Source: Veillonella sp. 3310
Lineage (GTDB): Bacteria; Bacillota; Negativicutes; Veillonellales; Veillonellaceae
DNA length: 64,000 nucleotides
Reading direction: 5' to 3'
Assembly (NCBI RefSeq): GCF_003999875.1
Contig: NZ_RQVJ01000003.1
Span: forward strand, 167,900 to 231,899
The position numbers and the translations under genes were made by a program. How positions within the stretch are numbered: position 1 is the first letter of the stretch; every line of letters begins with the position of its first letter. The notes below the pieces were generated by a model. It saw nothing but the letters and a program-made list of their open reading frames with translations. It searched no databases and was not told the origin of the DNA. Below are positions 19,166-27,794 of this stretch, piece by piece.

Positions 19166-20218
19166 ATGAGTGTAGTCAGTGAAAAGCAAAGAATTATTAT
19201 TGCTGGATTAATTATTGGCGCTATAGCTAGTTTTTTAGTGTTAGCGGGAAACCCACAAAATATGGGCTTTTGTATTGCTTGTTTCATTCGTGATTCTGTA
19301 GGGGGATTGGGTCTGCATAGAGCAGCACCAGTACAATACATTCGTCCAGAGATTATTGGATTAGTGTTAGGAGCCTTTTTATTATCTTGGTTCCGTGGAG
19401 AGCGATCTGCTAAAGGTGGTTCGGCTCCAGCAACGCGATTTACCTTAGGATTTTTTACTATGATTGGTTGTCTTATTTTCTTAGGTTGTCCATTCCGTAT
19501 GATTTTGCGATTAGCTGGTGGTGATTGGAATGCTATTATGGGTCTATTAGGATTTACTGGCGGTATTGCAGTGGGGACCGTATTCTTAAAACGTGGCTAT
19601 TCCTTGGGTAGAACGTATATCGTATCTAAAATGGATTCTTATATTATGCCCGTAGCACAGGTGATTTTATTAGGTCTTGTGGTGGCAGCGCCAGCGTTCA
19701 TTTTCTTTACTGAAAAAGGACCAGGTGCCATTCACGCTCCATTGTGGATTTCTTTGGCAGCAGGTTTAGTCGTAGGTGGCTTAGCACAATACAGTCGTCT
19801 TTGTATGGTAGGTGGTATCCGAGATATCATTCTATTTAAAGAAACAAAATTAATTCTTGGTTTTATTGCGATTCTTGTAGCAGCGTTCCTAGTGAACATT
19901 TCCGTTGGTAACTTCCATCCTGGTTTTGTGAAACAACCAATTGCGCATACAGATGGATTGTGGAACTTCTTGGGTATGGCCTTGGCGGGCTTGTGCTGTA
20001 CATTAATGGGTGGCTGCCCATTACGTCAATTGATCTTATCCGGTGAAGGTAATTCCGATTCTATGATTACAGTTGTAGGCTTAGCAGCAGGTGCAGCATT
20101 TGCACACAATTTTGGCTTGGCAGCCTCAGGTACAGGTGTTCCTGTAGCAGGTCAAATTGCTGTAGGTGTAGGCTTTGTTATCGCCTTAGTAATTGCTGTT
20201 AAAAATATGCGTAAATAA
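19166..20218 (+). CDS. yedE: YedE-family selenium transporter
   Basis: Polytopic inner-membrane protein of the YeeE/YedE sulfur/selenium transport family, 350 residues. Conserved thiol motifs lie in or near membrane segments: GFCIACFIRD, LGCPFRMIL, SRLCMVGGIRD and GGCPLRQLI. Start ATG 19166 follows TAGGAGAGG; the ATG at 19145 is upstream of that site. Paired with yedF and a Se/S carrier directly downstream, the selenium role is better supported than a general thiosulfate role. Confidence 0.9.
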   Translation: MSVVSEKQRIIIAGLIIGAIASFLVLAGNPQNMGFCIACFIRDSVGGLGLHRAAPVQYIRPEIIGLVLGAFLLSWFRGERSAKGGSAPATRFTLGFFTMIGCLIFLGCPFRMILRLAGGDWNAIMGLLGFTGGIAVGTVFLKRGYSLGRTYIVSKMDSYIMPVAQVILLGLVVAAPAFIFFTEKGPGAIHAPLWISLAAGLVVGGLAQYSRLCMVGGIRDIILFKETKLILGFIAILVAAFLVNISVGNFHPGFVKQPIAHTDGLWNFLGMALAGLCCTLMGGCPLRQLILSGEGNSDSMITVVGLAAGAAFAHNFGLAASGTGVPVAGQIAVGVGFVIALVIAVKNMRK

Positions 20219-20236
20219 GGAAAGCGGGAGGTAAGT

Positions 20237-20437
20237 ATGATTGATGTAAGAGGACTATCTTGTCCAGAACCAGTGATTATGGTACAAAAAGCGATGGCAT
20301 CAGGTGACAGTCAATATACTGTGCAATCTGACTCTAAAACAGCGGTGGAAAATATTACTCGCTTTGTAGTAGCTCAAGGATACACAATCGTATCTAAAGA
20401 GGAGAACAGTGAGTATATTCTCACTATCACAAAATAA
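20237..20437 (+). CDS. yedF: YedF-like TusA/SirA-domain protein, minimal form
   Basis: A 66-residue TusA-like carrier with the catalytic CPEP motif (LSCPEPVIMVQKAM). Selenium-linked YedF proteins are usually about 200 residues with a C-terminal DsrE-like domain, which is absent here. ATG 20237 follows GGGAGG. It starts 18 bp after yedE and is followed at once by the Se/S carrier, so these three work together in moving selenium (or sulfur) from transporter to enzyme. Confidence 0.85.
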   Translation: MIDVRGLSCPEPVIMVQKAMASGDSQYTVQSDSKTAVENITRFVVAQGYTIVSKEENSEYILTITK

Positions 20438-20438
20438 T

Positions 20439-20687
20439 ATGGAATATGTAGCAACGTTTTATTCTCACTTCGGGGCTATCCAATTTGAACAATTTTGTAA
20501 GCAGGCACACATAACTGTACGCTTACAGCCTGTTCCTCGTTGGCTTAGCTCATCATGTGGTACATGTGCAATTTTCCAAGTGGATCGATGCATTGTTGAA
20601 GACATTCCTGAAGATATTTTAGAAGATATAGAGCAGGTTGTAGAGAAACAAAAAGAAGGATATAGAGAGATCTATAAAAGTAATTGA
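20439..20687 (+). CDS. DUF3343 putative Se/S carrier-like protein
   Basis: An 82-residue protein with the family thiol motif SSSCGTC following PVPRWL. ATG 20439 begins one base after the yedF stop and has no ribosome-binding site, so coupling is likely. An alternative GTG at 20409 inside yedF has GAGGAG upstream and would add ten residues. Such proteins are regular neighbours of yedE/yedF and are thought to relay persulfide- or perselenide-like groups (family association, not proof). Confidence 0.75.
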   Translation: MEYVATFYSHFGAIQFEQFCKQAHITVRLQPVPRWLSSSCGTCAIFQVDRCIVEDIPEDILEDIEQVVEKQKEGYREIYKSN

Positions 20688-20723
20688 ACAGCTTGCAAAC
20701 TATATCTCATATAAAATTGATAT

Positions 20724-20802
20724 TAGGCATACATAAACTAGTCTCGCATAATGATAGATTCATTGGAGTACAAAGTAGTTTGTGTATGCCTATTTTTATT
20801 TC
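20724..20802 (+). terminator. Long-stem terminator after the selenium block
   Basis: AGGCATACATAAACTA (20724-20739) pairs with TAGTTTGTGTATGCCT (about 20776-20791), followed by ATTTTTATTT. The stem is long, with one or two mismatches, and the loop is large (about 36 nt). The remaining bases to 20939 show no other feature apart from the next ribosome-binding site. Confidence 0.65.
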
Positions 20803-20939
20803 CATGATTGTTAGTAAGTTATGATGTATATGGATTATGCATATATGGATGCGTAGTATCTAAGGTAATTCATATGCCAAAATCTTCATATACATGGTAC
20901 AATAAGGGTATAGAGATGTTGGAGTCAGGAGGTATAAGT

Positions 20940-21728
20940 ATGCTTATGTTTATGCAAGTGCAACAGCCTAAAACAGTAGAAGAGGCGCATGCACTAATGG
21001 TGAAGCAAAAGATGGCGCCCATCTTAGCAGGTGGATGTTGGACACGATTGGGAAATCGTAAATGGCCTATGGTGATTGATTTGTCTGAATTGGGTCTTCG
21101 TTATATTGAAGAAGAAGACACAGAATATCGCATTGGAGCCATGGCAACACAACGAGATGTAGAGGTGTACGAACCATTTAAAACATTCTGTAGAGGAGTG
21201 CTCCCAAAAGCTGTGAAAGATATTTTAGGTGTTCAATTCCGCAGTATGGCTACCATGGGGGGATCGGTAGCAGCGAAATTCGGGTTCTCTGATATTATTC
21301 CTGCCTTATTAGCATTACGAGCAGAGGTACGTTTATTTGAAGCGGGCCGCATGCCAATTGAACAATACTTAACCTATGGAACAAGAGATTTATTGCTTGA
21401 AATCATTGTACCAAAACAAGAAGTACCAGTGGCGATTGAAGCCTTAAGAAAATCGACTTCAGATTTTCCATATTTAACAGGATCTGCTCGATTAGATGAT
21501 CAAGGCTATTCCGTATACATTGGTTGTCGTCCGGGCAAACCAGCATTAGCTACAAAAGCTTGCCAGATGATTAATGAAAATGGATTAGGTGCTTTGGATG
21601 AAGCGGTAACCTTAATTCAAGAGGAATTATCCTTTCAAAGTAACTCACATGCAGGTGCAGAGTATCGCTTAGAGATGGCAAAAAACATGTTTAAACGATT
21701 GGTAAAAGAGGTGGCACAATGGAAATAA
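20940..21728 (+). CDS. Molybdenum hydroxylase FAD-binding subunit
   Basis: CoxM/XdhB-type FAD subunit passing electrons from a 2Fe-2S partner. The FAD loop is AGGCWTRLGN near residue 30, followed by the second FAD block RSMATMGGSVAAKFGFSD near residue 105. ATG 20940 is seven bases after CAGGAGG; the frame is open 132 bp further upstream but without a ribosome-binding site. At 262 residues it is slightly short for the family. It overlaps the 2Fe-2S gene by 10 bp. It may also serve the fused xanthine dehydrogenase at 13.6 kb, which has no FAD subunit of its own (inference). Confidence 0.88.
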   Translation: MLMFMQVQQPKTVEEAHALMVKQKMAPILAGGCWTRLGNRKWPMVIDLSELGLRYIEEEDTEYRIGAMATQRDVEVYEPFKTFCRGVLPKAVKDILGVQFRSMATMGGSVAAKFGFSDIIPALLALRAEVRLFEAGRMPIEQYLTYGTRDLLLEIIVPKQEVPVAIEALRKSTSDFPYLTGSARLDDQGYSVYIGCRPGKPALATKACQMINENGLGALDEAVTLIQEELSFQSNSHAGAEYRLEMAKNMFKRLVKEVAQWK

Positions 21729-22174
21729 TGTTACAAGTGAACGGAGTGAAACGAAAAGTTCTCATCGAAACAGATGAAATGTTATTGGAAACATTACGTA
21801 ACTTAGGCTTTTATAGTGTACGTTGCGGTTGTGATACGACAAACTGCGGTTTATGTACTGTATGGGTAGATGGAGATCCTATGTTATCTTGTGCGTATCC
21901 TACTTTTAGAGCCGTAGGCCATGAGATTACTACCTTAGAAGGCGTAGCGGAAGAGGCAGCTCATTTGGCGGATTGCTTGGCAGAAGAAGGGGCTGATCAA
22001 TGTGGCTACTGTACAACAGGCATGATGATGAGTGCTATTGCCTTGAGCCGTAAATATCCAAATGCTACGGATGAAGAAATTAAAGCTTACCTAAATAATA
22101 ATTTATGTCGTTGTACAGGTTATGAATCGCATATGCGTGGGATTCGTAAATTTTTAGGAGGCAAAACACTATGA
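21719..22174 (+). CDS. Molybdenum hydroxylase 2Fe-2S subunit
   Basis: A 151-residue iron-sulfur subunit. The plant-type ferredoxin motif CGCDTTNCGLC near residues 38-48 plus a later Cys binds the first 2Fe-2S cluster. QCGYC and CRCTGYESH bind the second, buried cluster beside the molybdopterin. It overlaps the upstream FAD gene by 10 bp and the downstream molybdenum gene by 4 bp (ATGA), giving tight stoichiometric coupling. Confidence 0.93.
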   Translation: MEIMLQVNGVKRKVLIETDEMLLETLRNLGFYSVRCGCDTTNCGLCTVWVDGDPMLSCAYPTFRAVGHEITTLEGVAEEAAHLADCLAEEGADQCGYCTTGMMMSAIALSRKYPNATDEEIKAYLNNNLCRCTGYESHMRGIRKFLGGKTL

Positions 22175-24453
22175 AACACTTAGGAAAAAGTTACAAAAAA
22201 ACAGACTCCACAACGATTTTGAGTGGTAAAGCAGCCTATACAGAAGATTTTATTCCATCCAATGCACTATGTATTAAGGTGCTTCGTAGTCCTCATGCAT
22301 TTGCTAAAATTGTAGATATTAATATTGAGGCCGCTTTAAAAGTACCAGGTGTGGAAGCGATTTATACTTACAAAGATGTGCCACAAACTAGATTTACCTT
22401 AGCGGGTCAAAGTTATCCAGAACCATCTGCATACGATATGTTGATTTTAGATCAAGTGGTTCGCTATGTGGGGGATGAAGTAGCCTTAGTGGTGGCCGTG
22501 GATGAACGGAGCGCATTAAAAGCGATGCCTCTCATTAAAGTAAAATATGAAGTCTATGAACCTGTGTTGGATATGCATACAGCCATCGATCATCCAAGTA
22601 TTATTCATGCAGAAGATGATCTCCATTATAACTTCCCAGTAGGGGGAGATCCTAAGCGAAATATTGCGTGTTCCTATAGTCATGTAGTGGGTGATTTAGA
22701 AGCAGAATTGGCGAAATGTGATTATGTAGTAGAAGAGTCTTACTTTGACCAAGCTACTTTACAATCGGCAATGGAAACCTTTAGAACCTTTGCCACTATT
22801 GACCAATTTAATCGCCTTGTTATCACTAGTTCGACACAAGTACCATTCCATATTCGTAGACATGTGGCTCGTGCGTTAGGGATTTCAGCGGCACAAATTC
22901 GTGTTATCAAGCCTCGTATTGGCGGAGGTTTTGGCTCTAAACAAACGGGTTGTACAGAAATGTTCCCAGCCTTTGTGACATGGAAATTAAAAAAACCATC
23001 CTATATCGTGTACGATCGTCATGAAGCGAATAACTGCTCCACTAGTCGACATGCACGGGATTGGAAGATTCGTGTAGGGGCTACCAAAGATGGTATTATC
23101 CAAGTTATTGACATGGTAGCTGTATCCGATGCAGGAGCACATGGTAGCCATGCGTTGACAACTTTCACAGCAGGAGAACATAAATCCTTGCCTCTATATA
23201 ACAAAACGAAAGCGATTCGTTATGAATCTAATGTGGTGTACACAAACCATATGCCAGGCGGGGCATTTCGTGGGTATGGTGCTACAGAAGCTTTATGGCC
23301 GTTGGAGTGTGCTATTACGAAATTGGCGCATACCATGGGTGTGGACGAAATTGAGTTACGCTTGAAAAACTTAATTGGTGTAGGAGAAACTGCACAATCC
23401 TTTCATCCAGGAGAAGTGTTGGCATCTGGCTTATTAAAAGAAGCTATCCAAAAAGCGAAAGAAATGTCCAACTGGGACAATCGTCCAAAATCTTGGAAAA
23501 TAGATGACCGCCATATGGGTGGTTTAGGGGTTGCCCTAGCCTTTCAAGGATCGGGGATTGCCAATATTGATTCTGCCTCTGTAGAAGTACGCATGCTTGA
23601 TGACGGTACGTATATGTTATTTACGGGATCTACAGATATGGGACAAGGTTCCAATACGGCATTGGCACAAATTGCTTGTGAAACTTTGGGATGTCCAATG
23701 GATATGATGGTTGTGTACGAAGCAGATACTGACGTAGTACCATTTGATCCAGGTTCTTATGCATCGAGTACGACCTATGTGACAGGGACTGCTACGAAAC
23801 TGGCTTGTGACGAATTAAAAGAAAAAATCTTGCAAGAGTTTGGTCGTATTTTGGAAGTGGATCCAAGTACACTTTCCTTCGATGGAGAAAAAGTGTGGAC
23901 CGAAGACGGTTCTAAAACGATGACGACTAAAGAGCTAGCGCCGAAGCTGGTATCGGGTCCGAAAGGTCATTATCTAAGCGGTATGGCGACATGGGGCAGT
24001 CAAACATCTCCGCCTCCTTTCATGGTGGGTATTGCAGAGGTGAAAGTAGACCTTGAAACTGGTAAAGTAACGCCTGAAAACTACTATGCTGTGGTTGATT
24101 GTGGTACCGTTGTAAATAGAAATCTAGCCACTGTACAAACAGAAGGCGGCGTAGTACAAGGTATTGGCATGGCATTGTATGAAGAAATTCGCTATTCCTC
24201 TCGTGGTGTGTTAGAAACGAATAACTTCATGCACTATAAATTACCAACACGATTAGATATTGGTAATATTCATGTAGATTTTGTGGAATCCTATGAACCA
24301 ACAGGTGCTTATGGAATTAAATCCATTGGGGAAGTAGTTATCAATACGTCCTGTCCAGCGATTCAAGGGGCGATCTTGAATGCTACAGGTGCTGAGGTAA
24401 CTACATTGCCAATGATTCCAGAGCGTGTGTATAAGGCATTACAAAATAAATAG
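22171..24453 (+). CDS. Molybdenum hydroxylase molybdopterin-binding subunit
   Basis: The 760-residue catalytic subunit of a xanthine dehydrogenase-family enzyme. Motifs in order: AYTEDFIP near the N-terminus, RIGGGFGSKQ, PGGAFRGYGATEAL, TDMGQGSNT and the catalytic Glu region YGIKSIGEV. It forms an FAD / FeS / Mo trio with the two preceding genes and is followed directly by yqeC, mocA, yqeB and xdhC. It therefore is probably a second selenium-dependent purine hydroxylase, distinct in substrate from the fused enzyme at 13.6 kb. The substrate is not readable from sequence. Confidence 0.9.
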   Translation: MKHLGKSYKKTDSTTILSGKAAYTEDFIPSNALCIKVLRSPHAFAKIVDINIEAALKVPGVEAIYTYKDVPQTRFTLAGQSYPEPSAYDMLILDQVVRYVGDEVALVVAVDERSALKAMPLIKVKYEVYEPVLDMHTAIDHPSIIHAEDDLHYNFPVGGDPKRNIACSYSHVVGDLEAELAKCDYVVEESYFDQATLQSAMETFRTFATIDQFNRLVITSSTQVPFHIRRHVARALGISAAQIRVIKPRIGGGFGSKQTGCTEMFPAFVTWKLKKPSYIVYDRHEANNCSTSRHARDWKIRVGATKDGIIQVIDMVAVSDAGAHGSHALTTFTAGEHKSLPLYNKTKAIRYESNVVYTNHMPGGAFRGYGATEALWPLECAITKLAHTMGVDEIELRLKNLIGVGETAQSFHPGEVLASGLLKEAIQKAKEMSNWDNRPKSWKIDDRHMGGLGVALAFQGSGIANIDSASVEVRMLDDGTYMLFTGSTDMGQGSNTALAQIACETLGCPMDMMVVYEADTDVVPFDPGSYASSTTYVTGTATKLACDELKEKILQEFGRILEVDPSTLSFDGEKVWTEDGSKTMTTKELAPKLVSGPKGHYLSGMATWGSQTSPPPFMVGIAEVKVDLETGKVTPENYYAVVDCGTVVNRNLATVQTEGGVVQGIGMALYEEIRYSSRGVLETNNFMHYKLPTRLDIGNIHVDFVESYEPTGAYGIKSIGEVVINTSCPAIQGAILNATGAEVTTLPMIPERVYKALQNK

Positions 24454-24479
24454 GTAGAGCTAACAATAGGAGATTTGAG

Positions 24480-25235
24480 ATGAGTGATAGGCAGTATTGG
24501 GAGTCCTTACTAGAACCTGGAATACTTGCTGTCGTAGGGGCTGGTGGTAAAACAACAGTGGTATCTAAATTAGGTGCTGTGGCAACCAGTCTAAAGCGAC
24601 CCGTAGTGGTAACGACTACAACAAAGATGGGATCGGAACAAGTGGCCCCTTGGAATCCTTATTATGGAGATGATCTAGCACTAGGAGAGGCTTATATTGT
24701 AGAGCAAGTGAAACGTGGTCAGATGGGATCTTGGTTCCAAGCGATAGCAGGTCACAAAGTAGTAGGCTTAGAACCGGAATTACTGGACACATTACATGAT
24801 CATCATCCAGATTGGTCCATTGTCGTTGAGGCAGATGGGGCAAAAACTAAATGGTTGAAAGCCCCGAAGCCTCACGAACCAGTGATACCGGCTAACACGG
24901 TGACTACTATTGCAGTAGTCAACATGCAGGTCTTAGGCAAACCACTCACAGAGGACTATGTGCATCGCATAGAAGAAGTGCAGGCTATCACGGGAATTGC
25001 ACTAGGAGATAGGATAACTCCAGAAGGAGTAGCAAGACTATTAGAACACGAGAATGGTATCTTTCAATATGCTCGTGGAAAACGGATTGTGTTCTGTACA
25101 GGATGCGATGCGGTACATCCATCAGTGGTAGATACATTGTTGCAAGCTTTGCAATCTCTTCCATTACATAAGGTGGTATTGGCTAATGGATATCGCGAAA
25201 ATTGTTGTATACAAAAGGTGCTAACATGGCAATAG
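24480..25235 (+). CDS. yqeC: YqeC, selenium-molybdenum cofactor maturation protein
   Basis: Marker protein of selenium-dependent molybdenum hydroxylase systems; biochemical role unsettled. It has a P-loop-like VVGAGGKTT near residue 20, TTTTKMGSE, and VVEADGAKTKWLKAP in the middle, as expected for the family. ATG 24480 follows TAGGAG. The last ten bases overlap mocA. Its presence together with yqeB is the best evidence that the enzymes here carry selenium. Confidence 0.88.
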   Translation: MSDRQYWESLLEPGILAVVGAGGKTTVVSKLGAVATSLKRPVVVTTTTKMGSEQVAPWNPYYGDDLALGEAYIVEQVKRGQMGSWFQAIAGHKVVGLEPELLDTLHDHHPDWSIVVEADGAKTKWLKAPKPHEPVIPANTVTTIAVVNMQVLGKPLTEDYVHRIEEVQAITGIALGDRITPEGVARLLEHENGIFQYARGKRIVFCTGCDAVHPSVVDTLLQALQSLPLHKVVLANGYRENCCIQKVLTWQ

Positions 25236-25879
25236 GATGCGTGGTATTAGGGGCTGGACAATCGAAACGTATGGGACAGGCCAAGCAATTATTGACTTAT
25301 CAAGGGCATACTTTGTTAGAGATTGCTCTTTCTAAGTATGGCAAGATACAACCTCTAGCGGTGGTGATTGACCCACGTATGGGTGTGGAGGATATGGTGC
25401 GTAAGGTACAGGGGATTCCTGTGTTTAATGAGGAACCACAACTAGGGCAAGGTACATCGATCCGATTGGGAGTTGAAGCCTTGTTACAATGGGAACGCAC
25501 ACAAAAAGAGCGCTTAGAGGCAATCCTATGTGGTGTTATCGATCAACCTTTACTAAATGTACAAGTGATTGAAGCGTTGTGTCATGCTTTCAGAGATATA
25601 GGCGACGAAAAGTCTATTGTACAGCCACAGTATGGACCGAATCAAGAACGAGGTAATCCCGTTGTGTTTGGCAGATATTGGGCGGATGCATTGTGCTTGA
25701 TTCCTGGTGATATGGGGGGACGTGTCATTTTAAGAGGTGAAGGTGCTCCTCATGTGAGGTATGTATGGCTTGAAAGGCAATGTACTATGCATAGTGGTAT
25801 TGATATTGATACGAAAGAAGACTATGACCGTATCGTAAGCGAAGGAGGACGTTATGAAACCAATCATTCTCATCCGTAG
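25226..25879 (+). CDS. mocA: Molybdenum cofactor cytidylyltransferase
   Basis: MobA-like nucleotidyltransferase that adds CMP to molybdopterin. The nucleotide-binding signature LGAGQSKRMGQAKQLL is at residues 7-22, and VIDQPLLN is the metal/nucleotide Asp block. I choose ATG 25226 (MAIGCVVLG) rather than the TTG at 25202, which lies deep in yqeC. It overlaps yqeC by 10 bp and yqeB by 26 bp. It is expected to provide the cytosine-dinucleotide cofactor used by the neighbouring hydroxylases. Confidence 0.9.
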   Translation: MAIGCVVLGAGQSKRMGQAKQLLTYQGHTLLEIALSKYGKIQPLAVVIDPRMGVEDMVRKVQGIPVFNEEPQLGQGTSIRLGVEALLQWERTQKERLEAILCGVIDQPLLNVQVIEALCHAFRDIGDEKSIVQPQYGPNQERGNPVVFGRYWADALCLIPGDMGGRVILRGEGAPHVRYVWLERQCTMHSGIDIDTKEDYDRIVSEGGRYETNHSHP

Positions 25880-26657
25880 CGGTGGAGATGTGGCATCTGG
25901 CGCTATTTATCGTTTGTGGCGAGCAGGGTATCCTGTGGTGATTAATGAAATTGCCATTCCTACCATGATTCGTAGAGAAGTATCCTATGGGAATGCTGTG
26001 CATCGAGGGGAAATGATCTTAGAGCGCTTGCGCTCACGTCATGTACCTTTACAAGATGTGGCACAATTGTTGGCTAGCCGTGAGGCAATTCCTGTGGTGA
26101 CAGAGCCTTATGAAACTGTATTAGCTACGATACAACCAACTATCGTGGTAGATGCAATTTTGGCGAAGAGAAATGTGGGGACTCAAAAAAGTGATGCCCC
26201 CTTGGTCATTGGATGCGGTCCAGGATTCAATGCTGGTAAGGATGTACATGTGGTGATTGAAACCATGCGTGGTCATACCTTAGGGCGATGCATTTATGAG
26301 GGTCCTGCTTTAGCCAATACGGGAATTCCTGGTAATGTGGGTGGCTATACGCATGAGCGAGTGATAAAATCTCCTGCGGAAGGTCTATTTGTAGCGAAAA
26401 GTCATATTGGAGATCAAGTAGAAGCAGGCTCCGTCATAGGCTATGTAGAGAATGTGCCAGTGCATGCAAAAATAACAGGTACCTTACGAGGCATCTTAGC
26501 TTCTAATATATTAGTAACGAAAGGCTTTAAATTGGCGGATGTGGACGCACGATGTGAAGACAGCCATTGTTTTACTATATCAGATAAAGCATTAGCTGTC
26601 GGCGGTGGTGTGATGGAGGCCATCACTGCTTGGGAATATGAGCAGATAAAGGAGTAG
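25854..26657 (+). CDS. yqeB: YqeB, selenium-dependent molybdenum hydroxylase accessory protein
   Basis: Second marker of selenium-type molybdenum hydroxylases. The family opening ILIRSGGDVASGAIYRLWRA and the glycine block GCGPGFNAGKDVHVVIE are clear. Length is 267 residues. ATG 25854 follows GGAGG inside the 3' end of mocA. It is thought to act in making or inserting the selenium-containing cofactor, possibly downstream of SelD; no selD is present in this window. Confidence 0.9.
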   Translation: MKPIILIRSGGDVASGAIYRLWRAGYPVVINEIAIPTMIRREVSYGNAVHRGEMILERLRSRHVPLQDVAQLLASREAIPVVTEPYETVLATIQPTIVVDAILAKRNVGTQKSDAPLVIGCGPGFNAGKDVHVVIETMRGHTLGRCIYEGPALANTGIPGNVGGYTHERVIKSPAEGLFVAKSHIGDQVEAGSVIGYVENVPVHAKITGTLRGILASNILVTKGFKLADVDARCEDSHCFTISDKALAVGGGVMEAITAWEYEQIKE

Positions 26658-26661
26658 AACC

Positions 26662-27387
26662 ATGAATCTGATTGATATTGCGCAAGATCGTATGGCAAAG
26701 GATGAATCATCTTTGATTGTGACGATTTTATCTGGAAATCGACAAGGTGATAAGGTGATGTATAGCTATACAGGAGAAGTGGTGTATGGCAATGCTATTG
26801 AAGGCTTTACAGTACCTCAACGAATAGAACCACAATTGTTTTCTATTGAAGATATGGAATGCTTTTTGCAACCTGTTGAAAAGGATCCAGAAATTCTTAT
26901 TTTGGGCGCTGGACATGTCAGCCGTTGTGTGGCGGATCAATTCTTGTTTATTGGTTGCGGCGTCACCGTAGTCGATGACCGAGCGGAATACTTACAAGAA
27001 CACTTTTTTGATTCCCGTGTAAAACGAGTACATTTAGATTTTAAAACACTCAAGGATAATTTAAATCTTCAAGCCTATACAGGTATTGTGGTGGTTACAA
27101 GAGCTCATGAGTTCGATAGCATGTGCTTGCACCAAGTGCGCCATGTGTTGCCAACCTATGTGGGTGTGATGGGTAGCCACAAACGTATTTTCCATGCCTT
27201 TGAAGTGTTGAAAGAAGAAGGCTGGATACAGCAAGAGCTAGACATGTTATATGGTCCTATTGGATTAGACTTAGGTGCGCAAACACCAGAAGAGATTGCA
27301 CTTTCCATCGTAGCAGAATACATGGCAGTATCCTATCGTAAGCAAGGTGGTTTTTTATCAAAGAAGAGGTACACACATGAAGTATGA
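26662..27387 (+). CDS. XdhC-family protein, C-terminal Rossmann part
   Basis: Corresponds to the Rossmann half of XdhC, which sulfurates or inserts the molybdenum cofactor. ILILGAGHVSRCVADQF near residue 75, VVDDRAEYL, GVMGSHKR and PIGLDLGAQTPEEIALSI are the family blocks. The first 70 residues only weakly resemble the usual N-terminal XdhC domain, which here is a separate gene downstream. ATG 26662 follows AAGGAG. It overlaps the next gene by 11 bp. Confidence 0.88.
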   Translation: MNLIDIAQDRMAKDESSLIVTILSGNRQGDKVMYSYTGEVVYGNAIEGFTVPQRIEPQLFSIEDMECFLQPVEKDPEILILGAGHVSRCVADQFLFIGCGVTVVDDRAEYLQEHFFDSRVKRVHLDFKTLKDNLNLQAYTGIVVVTRAHEFDSMCLHQVRHVLPTYVGVMGSHKRIFHAFEVLKEEGWIQQELDMLYGPIGLDLGAQTPEEIALSIVAEYMAVSYRKQGGFLSKKRYTHEV

Positions 27388-27691
27388 GTTTATTGAGTAT
27401 TTACAACAACATAAGCAAGACACGTTAGCAGTGACAACGATTTTAAATACACATGGCTCCACTCCACGGAAAGCAGGTACTACTATGATTGTACATCCTG
27501 ATGGCTCTATCTTTGGTACCATCGGTGGGGGCCGTGCAGAAAATGAAATTCGATTAAGTGCTGTAGATGCTTTGCAGAAGAAAGAAGCATTTCGTCGTAT
27601 CTATGTGGACTTAAATGATGATGTAGCCGTTAAAGAGGGTATGGTTTGCGGCGGTAATATGGACGTACTTATCGAAACTTACCGTGCATAA
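27377..27691 (+). CDS. XdhC/CoxI N-terminal domain protein
   Basis: A stand-alone 104-residue XdhC_CoxI domain: GSTPRKAGTTM, GTIGGGRAENEI and GMVCGGNMDVLIE, the last with the Cys implicated in sulfur/selenium transfer in this family. The start is ATG 27377 (MKYEFIEY), overlapping the Rossmann-domain gene. XdhC is thus split in two and in reversed order compared with the usual single protein. It is the last gene before a terminator. Confidence 0.85.
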   Translation: MKYEFIEYLQQHKQDTLAVTTILNTHGSTPRKAGTTMIVHPDGSIFGTIGGGRAENEIRLSAVDALQKKEAFRRIYVDLNDDVAVKEGMVCGGNMDVLIETYRA

Positions 27692-27735
27692 ATCGTAGGT
27701 TTACTAGAAAAAAATACCAATATAGGATACAATAA

Positions 27736-27770
27736 AAGGGTACATGCAAGAGCATGTACCCTTATTTTGT
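27736..27770 (+). terminator. Terminator ending the purine/selenium cluster
   Basis: AAGGGTACATGC and GCATGTACCCTT form a perfect 12-bp stem with loop AAGA, followed by ATTTTGT. Confidence 0.85.
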
Positions 27771-27794
27771 ATTAGAAAGGATAGGAGATATTCT

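Noticed and set aside
20808..20939. 44-residue N-terminal extension of the FAD subunit
   Set aside because: No ribosome-binding site and no resemblance to the family; CAGGAGG places the start at 20940.
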